A stretch of DNA of 23,031 nucleotides from Fen-1362 sp964597035 (GCA_964597035.1 CAZQWM010000040.1:1-23031), one strand, 5' to 3'; positions 7,652 to 16,284 are shown, numbered from the stretch's first letter. Made by a program: numbers and translations. Notes: generated by a model not told the origin, from the sequence alone.

Positions 7652-8287
7652 ATGAATCTCCTGCTGTTTTTGCTCAAGGTATTTGTGATTTCCTTCTCCG
7701 GCGCGATGCAGCCGGGACCGGTTACCGCTACAGCCGTTTCACTCGGCGCCCGAAACCGATGGGCGGGCGTCCTTCTGGCAATCGGCCATGGCGTCATCGA
7801 ATTTCCCCTGATGATTCTCATCATCCTCGGCCTCGGCGCAATTTTCCAGAAAACGATGGCACAGGTGTTTATTGGTGCAGCCGGCGGTCTCGTTTTGCTT
7901 TATATGGCTTACGCTATGTTCAAAACCGCCGCACATCCTTCGGACCCGCAGGCCGGCGCAAGAAAAGATAAACCCGTCCTCGCAGGAATAGTCCTTACTG
8001 CCAGCAATCCCTATTTTTTGATATGGTGGGCGACGGTGGGGCTGGCACTGGCTACTGATGCTGCAAGATTTGGTATCTGGGCCTTTGCCCTGTTCGCCGT
8101 AGTCCATTGGCTGGTCGATTTGATTTGGGTTACCGCCTTGTCATTCGCCAGCTTCCACGGCACAACGCTTCTGGGTCCAAAGGTAGAAACAATCGTCCTC
8201 AAAATCTGCGCCGCTGCGATTCTGTTCTTCGGCCTGTTTTTTCTCTACAACGCCGTCTCGCTGCTGTCCGCAACAGCAACCGCCTGA
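7652..8287 (+). CDS. LysE/RhtB family exporter
   Basis: A 211-residue inner-membrane protein with about six hydrophobic segments and the LysE-family N-terminus (FVISFSGAMQPGPVTATAVS), in which the PGP motif after the first helix is characteristic. A polar cytoplasmic loop (about residues 92-108, rich in Lys, Arg and Pro) and the conserved ASNPYFLIWWATVG segment follow. Members export amino acids or other small metabolites using the proton gradient; the substrate cannot be read from sequence. It starts 12 bases after yjbQ without a strong ribosome site, suggesting coupled translation. Its last 43 bases overlap the 3' end of the opposite-strand BrkB-family gene. Confidence 0.9.
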   Translation: MNLLLFLLKVFVISFSGAMQPGPVTATAVSLGARNRWAGVLLAIGHGVIEFPLMILIILGLGAIFQKTMAQVFIGAAGGLVLLYMAYAMFKTAAHPSDPQAGARKDKPVLAGIVLTASNPYFLIWWATVGLALATDAARFGIWAFALFAVVHWLVDLIWVTALSFASFHGTTLLGPKVETIVLKICAAAILFFGLFFLYNAVSLLSATATA

Positions 8288-9618
8288 CTGTCCCGGCCGA
8301 CATCGCCTTCTAAAAGCTGCTTGACCGTGTACTTCGAGAGCATATCTCGCAGCATTTCACCCAGCTTGCCCGCGCCAGCCGAATCCATCACCGTCCCCTG
8401 CGCAAAACCCGCCTCCGCTACCGCCGCCGCCACCTCCGACAACCTCATCTGCGCCGGGTCCTGCGCCGGCAGAAAGCCCTCTTTCGGCTCGCTTACTCGC
8501 GCCACTATCCCCGTCGCCACAAGATGCCCCAGAATCCTCTCCACAAATTCCGGCGAAATGTCCAGCTTGTTCGCGATAACGCCCGCCTCGACCGCACCCG
8601 TTCCCGCAGCGAAGCCGGCTGCAAGCTCCCTGACGATGCTAATCATCGTTATCTCATTCGCGATGAAGTATCGCTCCTTCTTCTTCGCCGTCGCCGCTGC
8701 AATCTCCGCCGCATCTAAGGTCTTCAAATGCTGAGTCGTGAATGTCAACTGCAGGCCAAAGAGCACTATCAGCCAGCTCAAATATATCCACAGCACGCCC
8801 AGGGGTATCAGCCCTAATACTCCGTAAACCTGGCTGTATGGAATGAACTTCGTCACGTACAAACCGAACGCCCACTTCGCCACAGTCCACACTACCGCCG
8901 CCACCATTGCCCCCCATATCGCGGCTTTGACCTCCACGTGGGTATTCGGCAGAACAAAATATAACAGAAAAAATCCGACAACCGCCACAACATACGAAAG
9001 CACCACAGGGGCCGTGTGCGACAAAACCGTCCTCTGTATCTCGCTTATCGCCGCATATCTCGTCGTTGTATATACCGCCACTCCCAGTAACAAAGGCCCT
9101 AAGGTCAGCAAGGCCCAGTAATTGATTATACGCTGCACGAACCCTCTGCCTCTGGTCACGCCCCAGATGTTGTTGAACGCCCCCTCAATCGTCGATAACA
9201 CCGCCAGAGCCGCCCACAAAATAAGCACCACGCCGAATAACGCCATTGTCCCCTGATTGAAACCTGTAAATACCCGCCCGACTATTTCGTCCAGATGGTC
9301 CGTAAGTTTTACCGTCGCATCGGGATTCGCCGGGTCCGGAAACTTAATCGTCGAAAGATGCATCTGCGTATATACCAGGTCTTTTATCTTCACCCCCGTC
9401 TCACTATACGCCGGGAACCACTGAAACACCAGCAGCATCAGCACCGCAAGCGGCACAAGACCGAACACAGTGTGATACGACAGCGCCGCCGCCTGCTGGG
9501 TCGAGCGGTTCTTTCTCAACAGCCGAAAGCAGTGAAACCACAACTTCAGCTGAACCACTAAAAACCTGCTCGCCCTGCCAAGCTGCGCCGTCGGCGTCTC
9601 TAAAAGCTTCTCAAACAT
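8245..9618 (-). CDS. YihY/BrkB family membrane protein with C-terminal helical, winged-helix-like domain
   Basis: A 457-residue protein with the YihY/BrkB family core: QQAAALSYHTVFGLVPLAVLM opens the first membrane segment, and about six segments run to roughly residue 310 (VYGVLGLIPLGVLWIYLSWLIVLFG is a family hallmark). The family was once called ribonuclease BN, an old misassignment; the real function is unclear, with envelope or transport roles suggested. The last 150 residues are soluble and look like a small winged helix (ANKLDISPEFVERILGHLVATGIV) plus a helical tail. An in-frame TTG at 9651, right after the stop of the upstream gene, would add 11 residues, but the ATG at 9618 has AAGGG 9 bases away and fits the family start. 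It follows the AsmA-like gene in one operon and converges on the LysE-type gene. Confidence 0.9.
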   Translation of the reverse strand: MFEKLLETPTAQLGRASRFLVVQLKLWFHCFRLLRKNRSTQQAAALSYHTVFGLVPLAVLMLLVFQWFPAYSETGVKIKDLVYTQMHLSTIKFPDPANPDATVKLTDHLDEIVGRVFTGFNQGTMALFGVVLILWAALAVLSTIEGAFNNIWGVTRGRGFVQRIINYWALLTLGPLLLGVAVYTTTRYAAISEIQRTVLSHTAPVVLSYVVAVVGFFLLYFVLPNTHVEVKAAIWGAMVAAVVWTVAKWAFGLYVTKFIPYSQVYGVLGLIPLGVLWIYLSWLIVLFGLQLTFTTQHLKTLDAAEIAAATAKKKERYFIANEITMISIVRELAAGFAAGTGAVEAGVIANKLDISPEFVERILGHLVATGIVARVSEPKEGFLPAQDPAQMRLSEVAAAVAEAGFAQGTVMDSAGAGKLGEMLRDMLSKYTVKQLLEGDVGRDSQAVAVADSSETAL

Positions 9619-9651
9619 ATTCCGACCCTTAAATCTCGCGCCTAATTTCAA

Positions 9652-12600
9652 TCACTTCTTTTGTATCTGCTCAAATAAAAGGTCCAGACCCGTATCTATC
9701 AACTGCTCCTGTATAACCTTGCCCAAATCAAGCTCCGGCTTCCTCGGTGTCCCCTTAATATAAGCGGTTATTCTCCGCTGCTCGCCTTCCTGGCCCACCC
9801 TTACCGTTCTTCCCGCCGAAGTATAAGGCAGCGTAATCTTGAATTCCTTTATTTCCTTGTCCGGGTCTAAAGGTAAAACGCCGCTGAAATTCACCGGATT
9901 ATTTCCGATATCAAGCTCCATATTCTCATAGCTTACGTAGCCGTTTCTGACCACGAACTTTGTCGGCAAAATAGTAAATGTCTCTCCCCTTGATGCGCCG
10001 GTCGCCGAAAGTATCACCCCTAAAAGACCCGTAGGCCGCATATTCAATTTCGTAAGCGACACCGTCCCGACAATCTCAATATCTTTTCTCCCGCCTCCCT
10101 TAATCGGCACCGACAGCTTTTCGCACTGAAAATCCGCAACACCGCTGACGTCTACCGCACCGGAAAACACCGGATTTACTGCCGCCAAAAGCTTGTTCGC
10201 TATCTCGTCGTTTATCTCGACGTTCTCGACTACCTTCATCGGCCCTGGGGTAGTGAAAAACGCCGGCGCCTCATTGAAATTCCCCCGCCCGCCAAAGCTC
10301 AGCTTGCCGTTATTCGCACTCGTCGTAAATGGAGCCAAACTCAGCAGGCCCTTTTGAATCTTTATATCGACCTGTGTAGCCCCAAGGTTCAGCCCCATAT
10401 AGCCCGCCTTGTCAAAACCCACCTTTGCCTGCGCATCTAAATTGGCCAGCATTGCGTTGGGTTCATCGGCCGGATACCGGCTCGAAAAACTCACCTCGTC
10501 TTTGCGCCTGCCCTCTATCACCAGTTCGCTCGGCATAAACGCCGACAGCATCCCGCCAATCGCCTTCCAGTCGTAATCAAGCTCCGCCTTGCCCTGCAAA
10601 CTGCTCGTGTCCCCTTTGACGCTCTTATCGAACTGGACCTTCACGTTTATATCGGGGCTGACAAGCTCCGCCGACCGCACCCTGTATGTCCTCTGCGTCG
10701 GATTCACCTCGGCATCTAACATCAGCTCAACCTTATCCCGAATAAATGCCGCCTTGCCGGGCGATTTAAGCAGCAAATTTGTAATCTTCGTAGAATCCGT
10801 CGTTATCCTGTAGCTGCCTTCAGCAAAACCAAGCATCAAATCAGATTCGGCCACGCCGCCCAACTGCACGTCTTTTGAAATCGCCTTGGCCATCACAAGA
10901 TATGGCTGCAGCTTCGACAGGTCCACGCCCCTGGCCGTTGCCTTAAGCGACGTCGTCCCTTTGGCGCCCTCGCCTATCGGGACCTTGCCGTCGGTCACGC
11001 CGAACTGGCCGAAGCTCGTATCCGCCTTCAACTGTTTTATCGAAAGAATCTTATTCGCCTTGTCAATCGCCGCCGAAACCTCGACCGACGCCTTCGGCTC
11101 GGTTATCGTCACGTCGGCTGTTGGACTTGCCTTCAGATTCGCTATATTCACTGACCCGTCTATCGTCGTCGTCTTCTCGTTGTTACTTATCTGCCCTTTG
11201 CTCGCAAGCTGGCCGGCAAGCTTGTATTTGCCTAAGTCCGCAAATTGCCCTAACTCGGCTGCCAGCTTCGCCAAGTCAATCTGAGCGTCGTAGTTAATTG
11301 CCTCCATCGTCCCCGCACAATCAACCTTCGCAAACGAAGACGTAATACCAACCCTGTCGAATTTTACCTCCTTGCCTTGCCCCCCTATCTTTGCCTCCGC
11401 TCGAATCGGCTCGCTAAGCGATATCGGCTTGCCCTCCACCATTCCGGAAAGTCCTTCGATACTGACCTGCCCGAGAAGCTTCTTTTCGCCCGCCTCGGTC
11501 AGCGTCTGCACGCTTGCTACTAATTTGCCCCCCGTTACCTTAGTCTGCTTTTTCAGCCCTAAAGTATTCGGCAGTTGCGCCGCCACCGCCGGAATATCAC
11601 ACTCCATGTTCGCCTTTAATTCGTATTTCGAATCGGGCTTCATAAACTCACTGATGCTGCTCGCACTCACAGGCGCTTCGCCGCTGGCCGTCGCCTTCAG
11701 CCAGTCCGTCTGCAAGGCCAGTTTCTCAACGCTCATCAAATCACCGGACCTGTGTGCCTGCACCTCCGCGTCTAACATGCTGCTTTTTATCGTGTCGCCC
11801 TTCAGCGCTGCCGTAGTTATTTCAAGCCCACTGCCCTTCACGTCACCGACTATCGTTTCGACGGCTCCGTTTTTAATCTCGCTCGCCAGATTGGCGCTGA
11901 CTACACCCTTGGCCCCAATCTCAACACCTGCAACCGCTAATATCGATTCGAGCGAGCCAAGGTCTAAATTATTCACCTCAACCGTCAAATCCCCATTCGC
12001 CCCCTCCATCGTCCAGCCCTTGCCCGGCTCGACCGTTCCCCTGGCGCTTATCGTCGATTCTGTCCCCGCGCCGGCTACGTTCGCGGTCAAATCGAATTTG
12101 CTCTGCTCGCCCGCTCCTCGCAGATTCACATTGCTGTTTATCTGTGAAACCTCCACTGCTCCGTCCGGCGACCGAATCTTCACGCCCCCATCTTTGACAA
12201 CGAGGTCTATCCGCTCAATCGGAATCCCCTTTGCCGGCTCCGACTTGGCCGTGCCTTTGCCTTCGGCCTTGGATGCGGCAGCGGCCTTTTGCTTGAGCTT
12301 CTCTACGTCTATTTCTACCCTCGGCCTGTCGATTACCGTCTCGCCGAACGACAAACTTCCCGTCAGTAACGCTCCGTAGTTCGGCCTGGTGGAAAACTCC
12401 TTCACCGCTACGGCCACCCCCTGATGCTCGTCGATAAAGCTTATCCCGCTGACGCTTATCCCTTTCATCCAGCCCATCGACAAGTCCGCAAAATCCGCCC
12501 TGCCGGCGCCTGCTGCGTTGACCTTGTTCAGTATGAACTGTCTCCCGCTCTCGCTCGACACATACGCAGGAACTGCGATTACCACCGCCGCCACAAGCGC

Positions 12601-12696
12601 CACAACCAGCAGCGCTAATATGCCTATCACAATCTTCCACCGCTTCTTTCGCGGCTTTCCCCCCGGCTTTTGCTCGATTTTGGCTTCCTTTTCCAT
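9652..12696 (-). CDS. Large AsmA/TamB-like envelope protein
   Basis: A protein of 1014 residues with a Lys/Arg-rich cytoplasmic N-terminus (KPRKKRWK), one membrane anchor at about 21-43, and a very long periplasmic part. The start of the periplasmic part (SSESGRQFILNKVNAAGAG, then DLSMGWMKGISVSGISF) is typical of AsmA-family proteins. The rest is repetitive beta-strand pattern, and the end (MRPTGLLGVILSATGASRG, FTILPTKFVVRNGYVSYENMELDIG) resembles the AsmA C-terminal domain. Such proteins form long grooved bridges thought to carry phospholipids to the outer membrane, so this supports a two-membrane cell plan. A TTG at 12717 could start it earlier; the ATG at 12696 has GGGGAT upstream and was preferred. 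The BrkB-family gene follows in the same operon. No clear promoter was found in the 158 bases before it. Confidence 0.85.
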   Translation of the reverse strand: MEKEAKIEQKPGGKPRKKRWKIVIGILALLVVALVAAVVIAVPAYVSSESGRQFILNKVNAAGAGRADFADLSMGWMKGISVSGISFIDEHQGVAVAVKEFSTRPNYGALLTGSLSFGETVIDRPRVEIDVEKLKQKAAAASKAEGKGTAKSEPAKGIPIERIDLVVKDGGVKIRSPDGAVEVSQINSNVNLRGAGEQSKFDLTANVAGAGTESTISARGTVEPGKGWTMEGANGDLTVEVNNLDLGSLESILAVAGVEIGAKGVVSANLASEIKNGAVETIVGDVKGSGLEITTAALKGDTIKSSMLDAEVQAHRSGDLMSVEKLALQTDWLKATASGEAPVSASSISEFMKPDSKYELKANMECDIPAVAAQLPNTLGLKKQTKVTGGKLVASVQTLTEAGEKKLLGQVSIEGLSGMVEGKPISLSEPIRAEAKIGGQGKEVKFDRVGITSSFAKVDCAGTMEAINYDAQIDLAKLAAELGQFADLGKYKLAGQLASKGQISNNEKTTTIDGSVNIANLKASPTADVTITEPKASVEVSAAIDKANKILSIKQLKADTSFGQFGVTDGKVPIGEGAKGTTSLKATARGVDLSKLQPYLVMAKAISKDVQLGGVAESDLMLGFAEGSYRITTDSTKITNLLLKSPGKAAFIRDKVELMLDAEVNPTQRTYRVRSAELVSPDINVKVQFDKSVKGDTSSLQGKAELDYDWKAIGGMLSAFMPSELVIEGRRKDEVSFSSRYPADEPNAMLANLDAQAKVGFDKAGYMGLNLGATQVDIKIQKGLLSLAPFTTSANNGKLSFGGRGNFNEAPAFFTTPGPMKVVENVEINDEIANKLLAAVNPVFSGAVDVSGVADFQCEKLSVPIKGGGRKDIEIVGTVSLTKLNMRPTGLLGVILSATGASRGETFTILPTKFVVRNGYVSYENMELDIGNNPVNFSGVLPLDPDKEIKEFKITLPYTSAGRTVRVGQEGEQRRITAYIKGTPRKPELDLGKVIQEQLIDTGLDLLFEQIQKK

Positions 12697-12825
12697 AACT
12701 TCATCCCCAATACGCAATACGAACCAGGATTTGTTTTAACATGAATCAAACACTCAGAAGAAAACCTCTCGGACCAACTTTTCCTCGCCGCTATCTCGTC
12801 GGCCTCTAACCAAATGTCTTGTCCA

Positions 12826-12850
12826 GCCGGCCCAAAATCCGCCGGCCGGC
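12826..12850 (-). terminator. GC-rich stem-loop just after frr, possible transcript end
   Basis: GCCGGCC and GGCCGGC form a perfect 7-bp GC-only stem with an 11-base loop that contains four T. It begins five bases after the frr TAA. There is no T tract on the 3' side, so it is not a standard intrinsic terminator; it may protect the 3' end or work with Rho. Confidence 0.35.
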
Positions 12851-12854
12851 CCCC

Positions 12855-13415
12855 TTAATCCTGCATTATCTCGTCGGTCTTGTGCCTGACTATCTCGTCT
12901 ACCTTGTCGGTCTGGTGCTTCGTCATATCGTCAAGTTGCTTTTTGCCCTTTTCAAGGTCGTCCTCGGTAATAACCTTGTCCTTCTGCTTTTTTTCAAGCT
13001 CTTTTATCGCATCCCGCCGAATGTTGCGAACGCTGATTTTGGTCTGCTCACCAAGCTTGCTTACCTGCTGCGCCAACTGTCTCCTCCGCTCCTCGCTCAA
13101 CGCCGGCACATTCAACCGTATAATCTTACCCTCCACTATCGGCGCCATGCTCAGGTCGCTTGTCATTATCGCCTTTTCGATATCCTTTATCGAGCCGGGG
13201 TCGAAGGGCTTGACCACAAGCATATCCGCCTGCGGCGCCGCCAGCGACGCCAGCGCCTTCAAAGGCGTCGGATTACCGTAGTATTCAACCTTGAGATTTT
13301 CAATAAGCCCTGTAGATGCCCTGCCTGTCCGCACTCCCTTAAGCTCATCGTGCAAGACATCCACCGCCTTTTTCATCTTGCTTTCGCTGTCCGTCATTAC
13401 CTGTTTAACGGGCAT
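12855..13415 (-). CDS. frr: Ribosome recycling factor
   Basis: It splits post-termination ribosomes together with EF-G. Its 186 residues are standard, with the family motifs MKKAVDVLHDELKGVRTGRAS near the start, YYGNPTPL in the hinge and domain II region, and RDAIKELEKKQKD with the DDLEKGKKQLDDMT helix near the C-terminus. It ends the rpsB-tsf-pyrH-frr cluster, 16 bases after pyrH, with a G-rich and GAG element before the ATG. The final 15 residues contain a small internal repeat (DKVDEIVR and HKTDEIMQ). After the TAA, the same frame stays open for another 75 codons, which is noted as a finding. Confidence 0.97.
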   Translation of the reverse strand: MPVKQVMTDSESKMKKAVDVLHDELKGVRTGRASTGLIENLKVEYYGNPTPLKALASLAAPQADMLVVKPFDPGSIKDIEKAIMTSDLSMAPIVEGKIIRLNVPALSEERRRQLAQQVSKLGEQTKISVRNIRRDAIKELEKKQKDKVITEDDLEKGKKQLDDMTKHQTDKVDEIVRHKTDEIMQD

Positions 13416-13431
13416 AGCTCGCCCCCCGCAT

Positions 13432-14148
13432 TCAACAAATCAATGTCCCCACAGTTTCGCCGCAAAGCGCCTTTGAGATGTTACTCTTCTTGAAAATGTT
13501 CAGGACAATTATCGGTATGTTGTTTTCCCGGCACAAGCTTATGGCCGAGTGGTCCATCACTCGCAAATTCTTTTCCAGCACCTCCTGATACGAAAGTTTA
13601 TCGAAGAGTTTTGCCTTCGGGTCTTTCTCGGGGTCGGCGCTATAGACCCCGTCCACCTTCGTCGCCTTTATCAGCAGATTCGCATCAAGCTCCGCCGCCC
13701 GAAGCGCCGCACAGGTGTCCGTCGTAAAAAACGGATTACCCGTCCCTCCCGCTAATATCACAATCCTTCCCTGCTCAAAATGCCTTAGCGCCCTCCTTCG
13801 TATAAACGGCTCGCACATCGCCTCCACCTCTATCGCGCTCATCACTCGCGTCGTCTCACCCGTTTTCTCCAGCGCCTCCTGCAGCGCACAGCAGTTGATT
13901 ATCGTCGCCAGCATACCCATATAGTCTGCGGTATTGCGGGGTATCTGCGTCTTTTCCGAAAACTTGTGTCCCCGAATGAAGTTTCCCGCCCCGATTACAA
14001 CCGCCACGTCAGGCCCGAGTTTTCTGACCTCCGATATCCGCTGCGCTATTGACTCAAGCCGGCTGCCGTCAATTCCGAATCCCCCCATCTCACAGAAACT
14101 CTCCCCCGACAATTTCAGCAGCACCCGCTTGTACTTGCTCTCCGGCAT
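13432..14148 (-). CDS. pyrH: Uridylate (UMP) kinase
   Basis: It phosphorylates UMP to UDP with ATP, the bacterial amino-acid-kinase-fold enzyme of pyrimidine nucleotide synthesis. Its 238 residues are typical. Motifs seen: RVLLKLSGESF (8-18), AVVIGAGNFIRG with the glycine-rich loop (49-60), DYMGMLATIINCCALQEAL, VILAGGTGNPFFTTDTCAALRA and the nucleotide-binding KATKVDGVYSADPEKDP. It lies 54 bases after tsf and 16 bases before frr, the conserved order in many bacteria. Confidence 0.98.
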   Translation of the reverse strand: MPESKYKRVLLKLSGESFCEMGGFGIDGSRLESIAQRISEVRKLGPDVAVVIGAGNFIRGHKFSEKTQIPRNTADYMGMLATIINCCALQEALEKTGETTRVMSAIEVEAMCEPFIRRRALRHFEQGRIVILAGGTGNPFFTTDTCAALRAAELDANLLIKATKVDGVYSADPEKDPKAKLFDKLSYQEVLEKNLRVMDHSAISLCRENNIPIIVLNIFKKSNISKALCGETVGTLIC

Positions 14149-14202
14149 TTATACCGTCACTCCATTCCTGCTTTGTCGGTAAAAGCCCCGCCGACAAATC
14201 AC

Positions 14203-15069
14203 TCAACCGACGTCAAACCTAACGAATCTGGCTATCTTCGCCGTGCTGCCTGTCTGCTTGGCCGCCTCTTCAAGAACCTGTGCCACCGTCTTGGTATCGT
14301 CCTTGACGAATTTCTGCTCAAGCAGGCAGTTCTCCTCGTAGAACTTTCTCATCTTGCCTTCGACTATCTTTCCCACGATGTTTGCCGGCTTATTCTGCAC
14401 CTGCTCGGCGTATATGCTTTTTTCACGCTCGACTATTTCCGGGGCGACACTGCCTTTATCCAGTGCCATCGGCTTGGTCGCCGTAATATGCATCGCTATA
14501 TCCGCACCGGTCCGCTTCATCTGCTCGCTCGCCGCGGTACTATCATCACCCGTCCCTATCTGCACCATTGTCCCCACCTTGCTGTTGAAGTGGACGTATG
14601 TGCTTATCAGTCCCGGCCCGTCCAGTCGAAACTTTGCGTAATCCCCCACCAGGGTCTTTTCCCCGGTCTTGCTCACAAGCTCGGTAAGAACATCGCTGTA
14701 TTTGACGCCGTCCAGTTCGGTCGCCAGCACGCTGTCAACTCTATCATCCGCGCTGCAGGCCATCGCATAATCCGCCAGTTTCGCCGCAGCCGCAGCAAAA
14801 TCATCGCTGTTGGCGACAAAATCAGTCTCACAACACAGCGACGCCAAAACCGCCGTTTTGCCTTCGTCGCTTTCCCTGCTGACCACCAGCCCCTGCGACG
14901 TTTCACGCTCCGCACGTTTAGCTAACGTCGCAAGGCCTTTCTTTCGCAATATGGCCATCGCCTCGTCCATATTGCCGTTGGCCTCTTCGAGCGCCTTCTT
15001 GCAGTCCATCATCCCCTGTCCGCTCATCTTGCGAAGCTTCACCACCAGTGCTGCCGTAATTTCCGCCAT
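14203..15069 (-). CDS. tsf: Translation elongation factor Ts
   Basis: It exchanges GDP for GTP on EF-Tu. Its 288 residues start with the family N-terminal domain MAEITAALVVKLRKMSGQGM, followed by MDCKKALEEANGNMDEA and LRKKG; the EF-Tu contact motif CCETDFVANSDDF is intact near residue 80. The frame is open to a TTG at 15096, but the ATG at 15069 matches the universal EF-Ts start and has GGGAG 9 bases before it. The C-terminal part keeps the conserved VEREKSIYAEQV and FYEENCLLEQKFVKD stretches. It is second in the cluster, 55 bases after rpsB. Confidence 0.98.
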   Translation of the reverse strand: MAEITAALVVKLRKMSGQGMMDCKKALEEANGNMDEAMAILRKKGLATLAKRAERETSQGLVVSRESDEGKTAVLASLCCETDFVANSDDFAAAAAKLADYAMACSADDRVDSVLATELDGVKYSDVLTELVSKTGEKTLVGDYAKFRLDGPGLISTYVHFNSKVGTMVQIGTGDDSTAASEQMKRTGADIAMHITATKPMALDKGSVAPEIVEREKSIYAEQVQNKPANIVGKIVEGKMRKFYEENCLLEQKFVKDDTKTVAQVLEEAAKQTGSTAKIARFVRFDVG

Positions 15070-15124
15070 TCCAGGAATCTCCCGTTTGCTAAACAACGCT
15101 CAAAGGTGTCGTTTTCGCAGCAAT

Positions 15125-16000
15125 TTACGACCCTGAATCCGCCTGCTGTTCGCCGCCGACCGCTTCAGCGGCATTATCAGTTGAATCCGAATCCGCCGGC
15201 TCCGGCTCGGCTTGTCCGACGTTTGGCCGGTGGGCCTGACCGCCGTCGGCACGCGCCAGAACCATCCTTCTCGACCGAACACGCTTCGCCCTCGGCTGCC
15301 CCTCCCTCTGCGTCGGCGCCATCGTTTTGCCCGCCGCCACAGCATCTGCAAGCTCGTTTAATATCAAATTTATTGCCCTTATCGAATCATCATTCGCGGG
15401 TATCACAACGTCCACCGTGTCAGGGTCGCAATCCGTATCGATTATACCAACCGTCGGTATCCCGAGCTTCTTCGCCTCTCGCAGCGCCAGATATTCCTTC
15501 TTCCCGTCCACCACGACTACCGCTCCGGGCAACCGTGACATCTTCCGAATACCCTCCATATTCACCTTTATCTTCCGCAGCTCTCTTTTCAGACGTGACG
15601 CCTGTTTCTTGCTCTGACTCTCGAGCGTCCCCTCCTGCTGCATTGTCTCCAGCTCTGTGAGTCGCTGAACACGCGACCTTATTGTCCGAAAGTTCGTAAG
15701 CGTCCCGCCGAGCCACCGGTCCGATACATAGTGCATACCACACTTAACAGCCGATGCTTCTACCGCCTTTTGTGCCTGCCGCTTGGTCCCCACAAATACA
15801 ACATCCTTGCCCGATGAAACCACTTCCATCAGCAGCTTCTTCGCTATAACCAATCCCGCCAGTGTCTTGCGAACATCGATAATGTGTATCTGCCCACGTC
15901 TGGAGAATATGAACGGCTCCATCCGCGGATTCCATCTGTTCGCATTGTGCCCAAAATGAACACCCGCGCTTATCAACTCTCGTACCAGCTCTTTAGCCAC
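15125..16000 (-). CDS. rpsB: Small ribosomal subunit protein S2 with acidic C-terminal tail
   Basis: The S2 domain is complete: ELISAGVHFGHNANRWNPRM at the start, then IIDVRKTLAGL, VVFVGTKRQAQ, YVSDRWLGGTLTNFRTI, LPGAVVVVDGKKEYLA and VGIIDTDCDPD with IPANDDSIRAINLI. The chosen start is the GTG at 16000, giving 291 residues, because a perfect GGAGG lies 6 bases before it and the protein then begins MAKELVREL; upstream ATG (16015) and TTG (16027) codons would place the ribosome site inside the gene. After about residue 220 comes a tail of some 70 residues, first Arg-rich and then Ala/Glu/Asp/Ser-rich and probably disordered, longer than in E. coli S2. It is the first gene of the rpsB-tsf-pyrH-frr cluster. 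Confidence 0.96.
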   Translation of the reverse strand: MAKELVRELISAGVHFGHNANRWNPRMEPFIFSRRGQIHIIDVRKTLAGLVIAKKLLMEVVSSGKDVVFVGTKRQAQKAVEASAVKCGMHYVSDRWLGGTLTNFRTIRSRVQRLTELETMQQEGTLESQSKKQASRLKRELRKIKVNMEGIRKMSRLPGAVVVVDGKKEYLALREAKKLGIPTVGIIDTDCDPDTVDVVIPANDDSIRAINLILNELADAVAAGKTMAPTQREGQPRAKRVRSRRMVLARADGGQAHRPNVGQAEPEPADSDSTDNAAEAVGGEQQADSGS

Positions 16001-16067
16001 AAAAAACCTCCACATATATTTACTCAATCGTCCGCCGCCGCAGGTAAATGCCGAAAACAGACCCGAA

Positions 16068-16096
16068 AACCTAATCCACTCTCAGCACTATGTCAA
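16068..16096 (-). promoter_or_regulatory. Sigma-70-type promoter of the rpsB cluster
   Basis: A perfect -35 TTGACA (16096-16091), a 17-base spacer and TAGGTT (16073-16068) lie on the minus strand. The start would be near 16061, leaving a leader of about 60 bases to the GTG of rpsB. No obvious S2 autoregulatory fold was recognised in it. Confidence 0.65.
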
Positions 16097-16107
16097 GCGC
16101 TTTTACG

Positions 16108-16284
16108 TCATTCCAAAACGCTCTTATACCCCCTTAAGGCATCCGGGTAAAGCAAAATCCCTCTATGCCCACGCACACTTTTGAGCGGGGCACACGTCCA
16201 AACGGCGATTTCGTCACCCTCCAGTCCGATTGCTGCCTTGTCCCAAACGCCGGCGACTGAATCCCACGCCGGAAACCGCCCCAT
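16108..16284 (-). CDS. Possible small ORF of 58 codons upstream of rpsB
   Basis: The 327-base gap between rpsB and the next gene contains this open frame, ATG at 16284 to TGA at 16110-16108. The product would begin MGRFPAWDSVAGVWD and end RGYKSVLE, with three Trp and a mixed, protein-like composition and no membrane segment or signal peptide. There is only a weak AGGC element before the ATG, and an in-frame stop lies just upstream. It ends 12 bases before the rpsB -35 box. It could be chance in GC-rich DNA or the remnant of a longer gene. I do not recognise it. The rest of this gap holds the rpsB promoter and a short weak stem at 16250-16272. Confidence 0.25.
   Translation of the reverse strand: MGRFPAWDSVAGVWDKAAIGLEGDEIAVWTCAPLKSVRGHRGILLYPDALRGYKSVLE

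Noticed and set aside
11372..12379. 335-codon plus-strand frame opposite the AsmA-like gene
   Set aside because: The Ser/Pro/Ala/Leu-rich product is the usual reverse reading of a coding strand rich in Gly, Ala, Lys and Glu codons; no ribosome site or family signature was seen.
14173..14925. 250-codon plus-strand frame opposite tsf
   Set aside because: It is antisense to a complete, well conserved EF-Ts gene and has no recognisable motif.
16250..16272. CCGGCG/CGCCGG stem as terminator of the pilM operon
   Set aside because: Only 6 bp with an 11-base loop and no following T tract on the minus strand.
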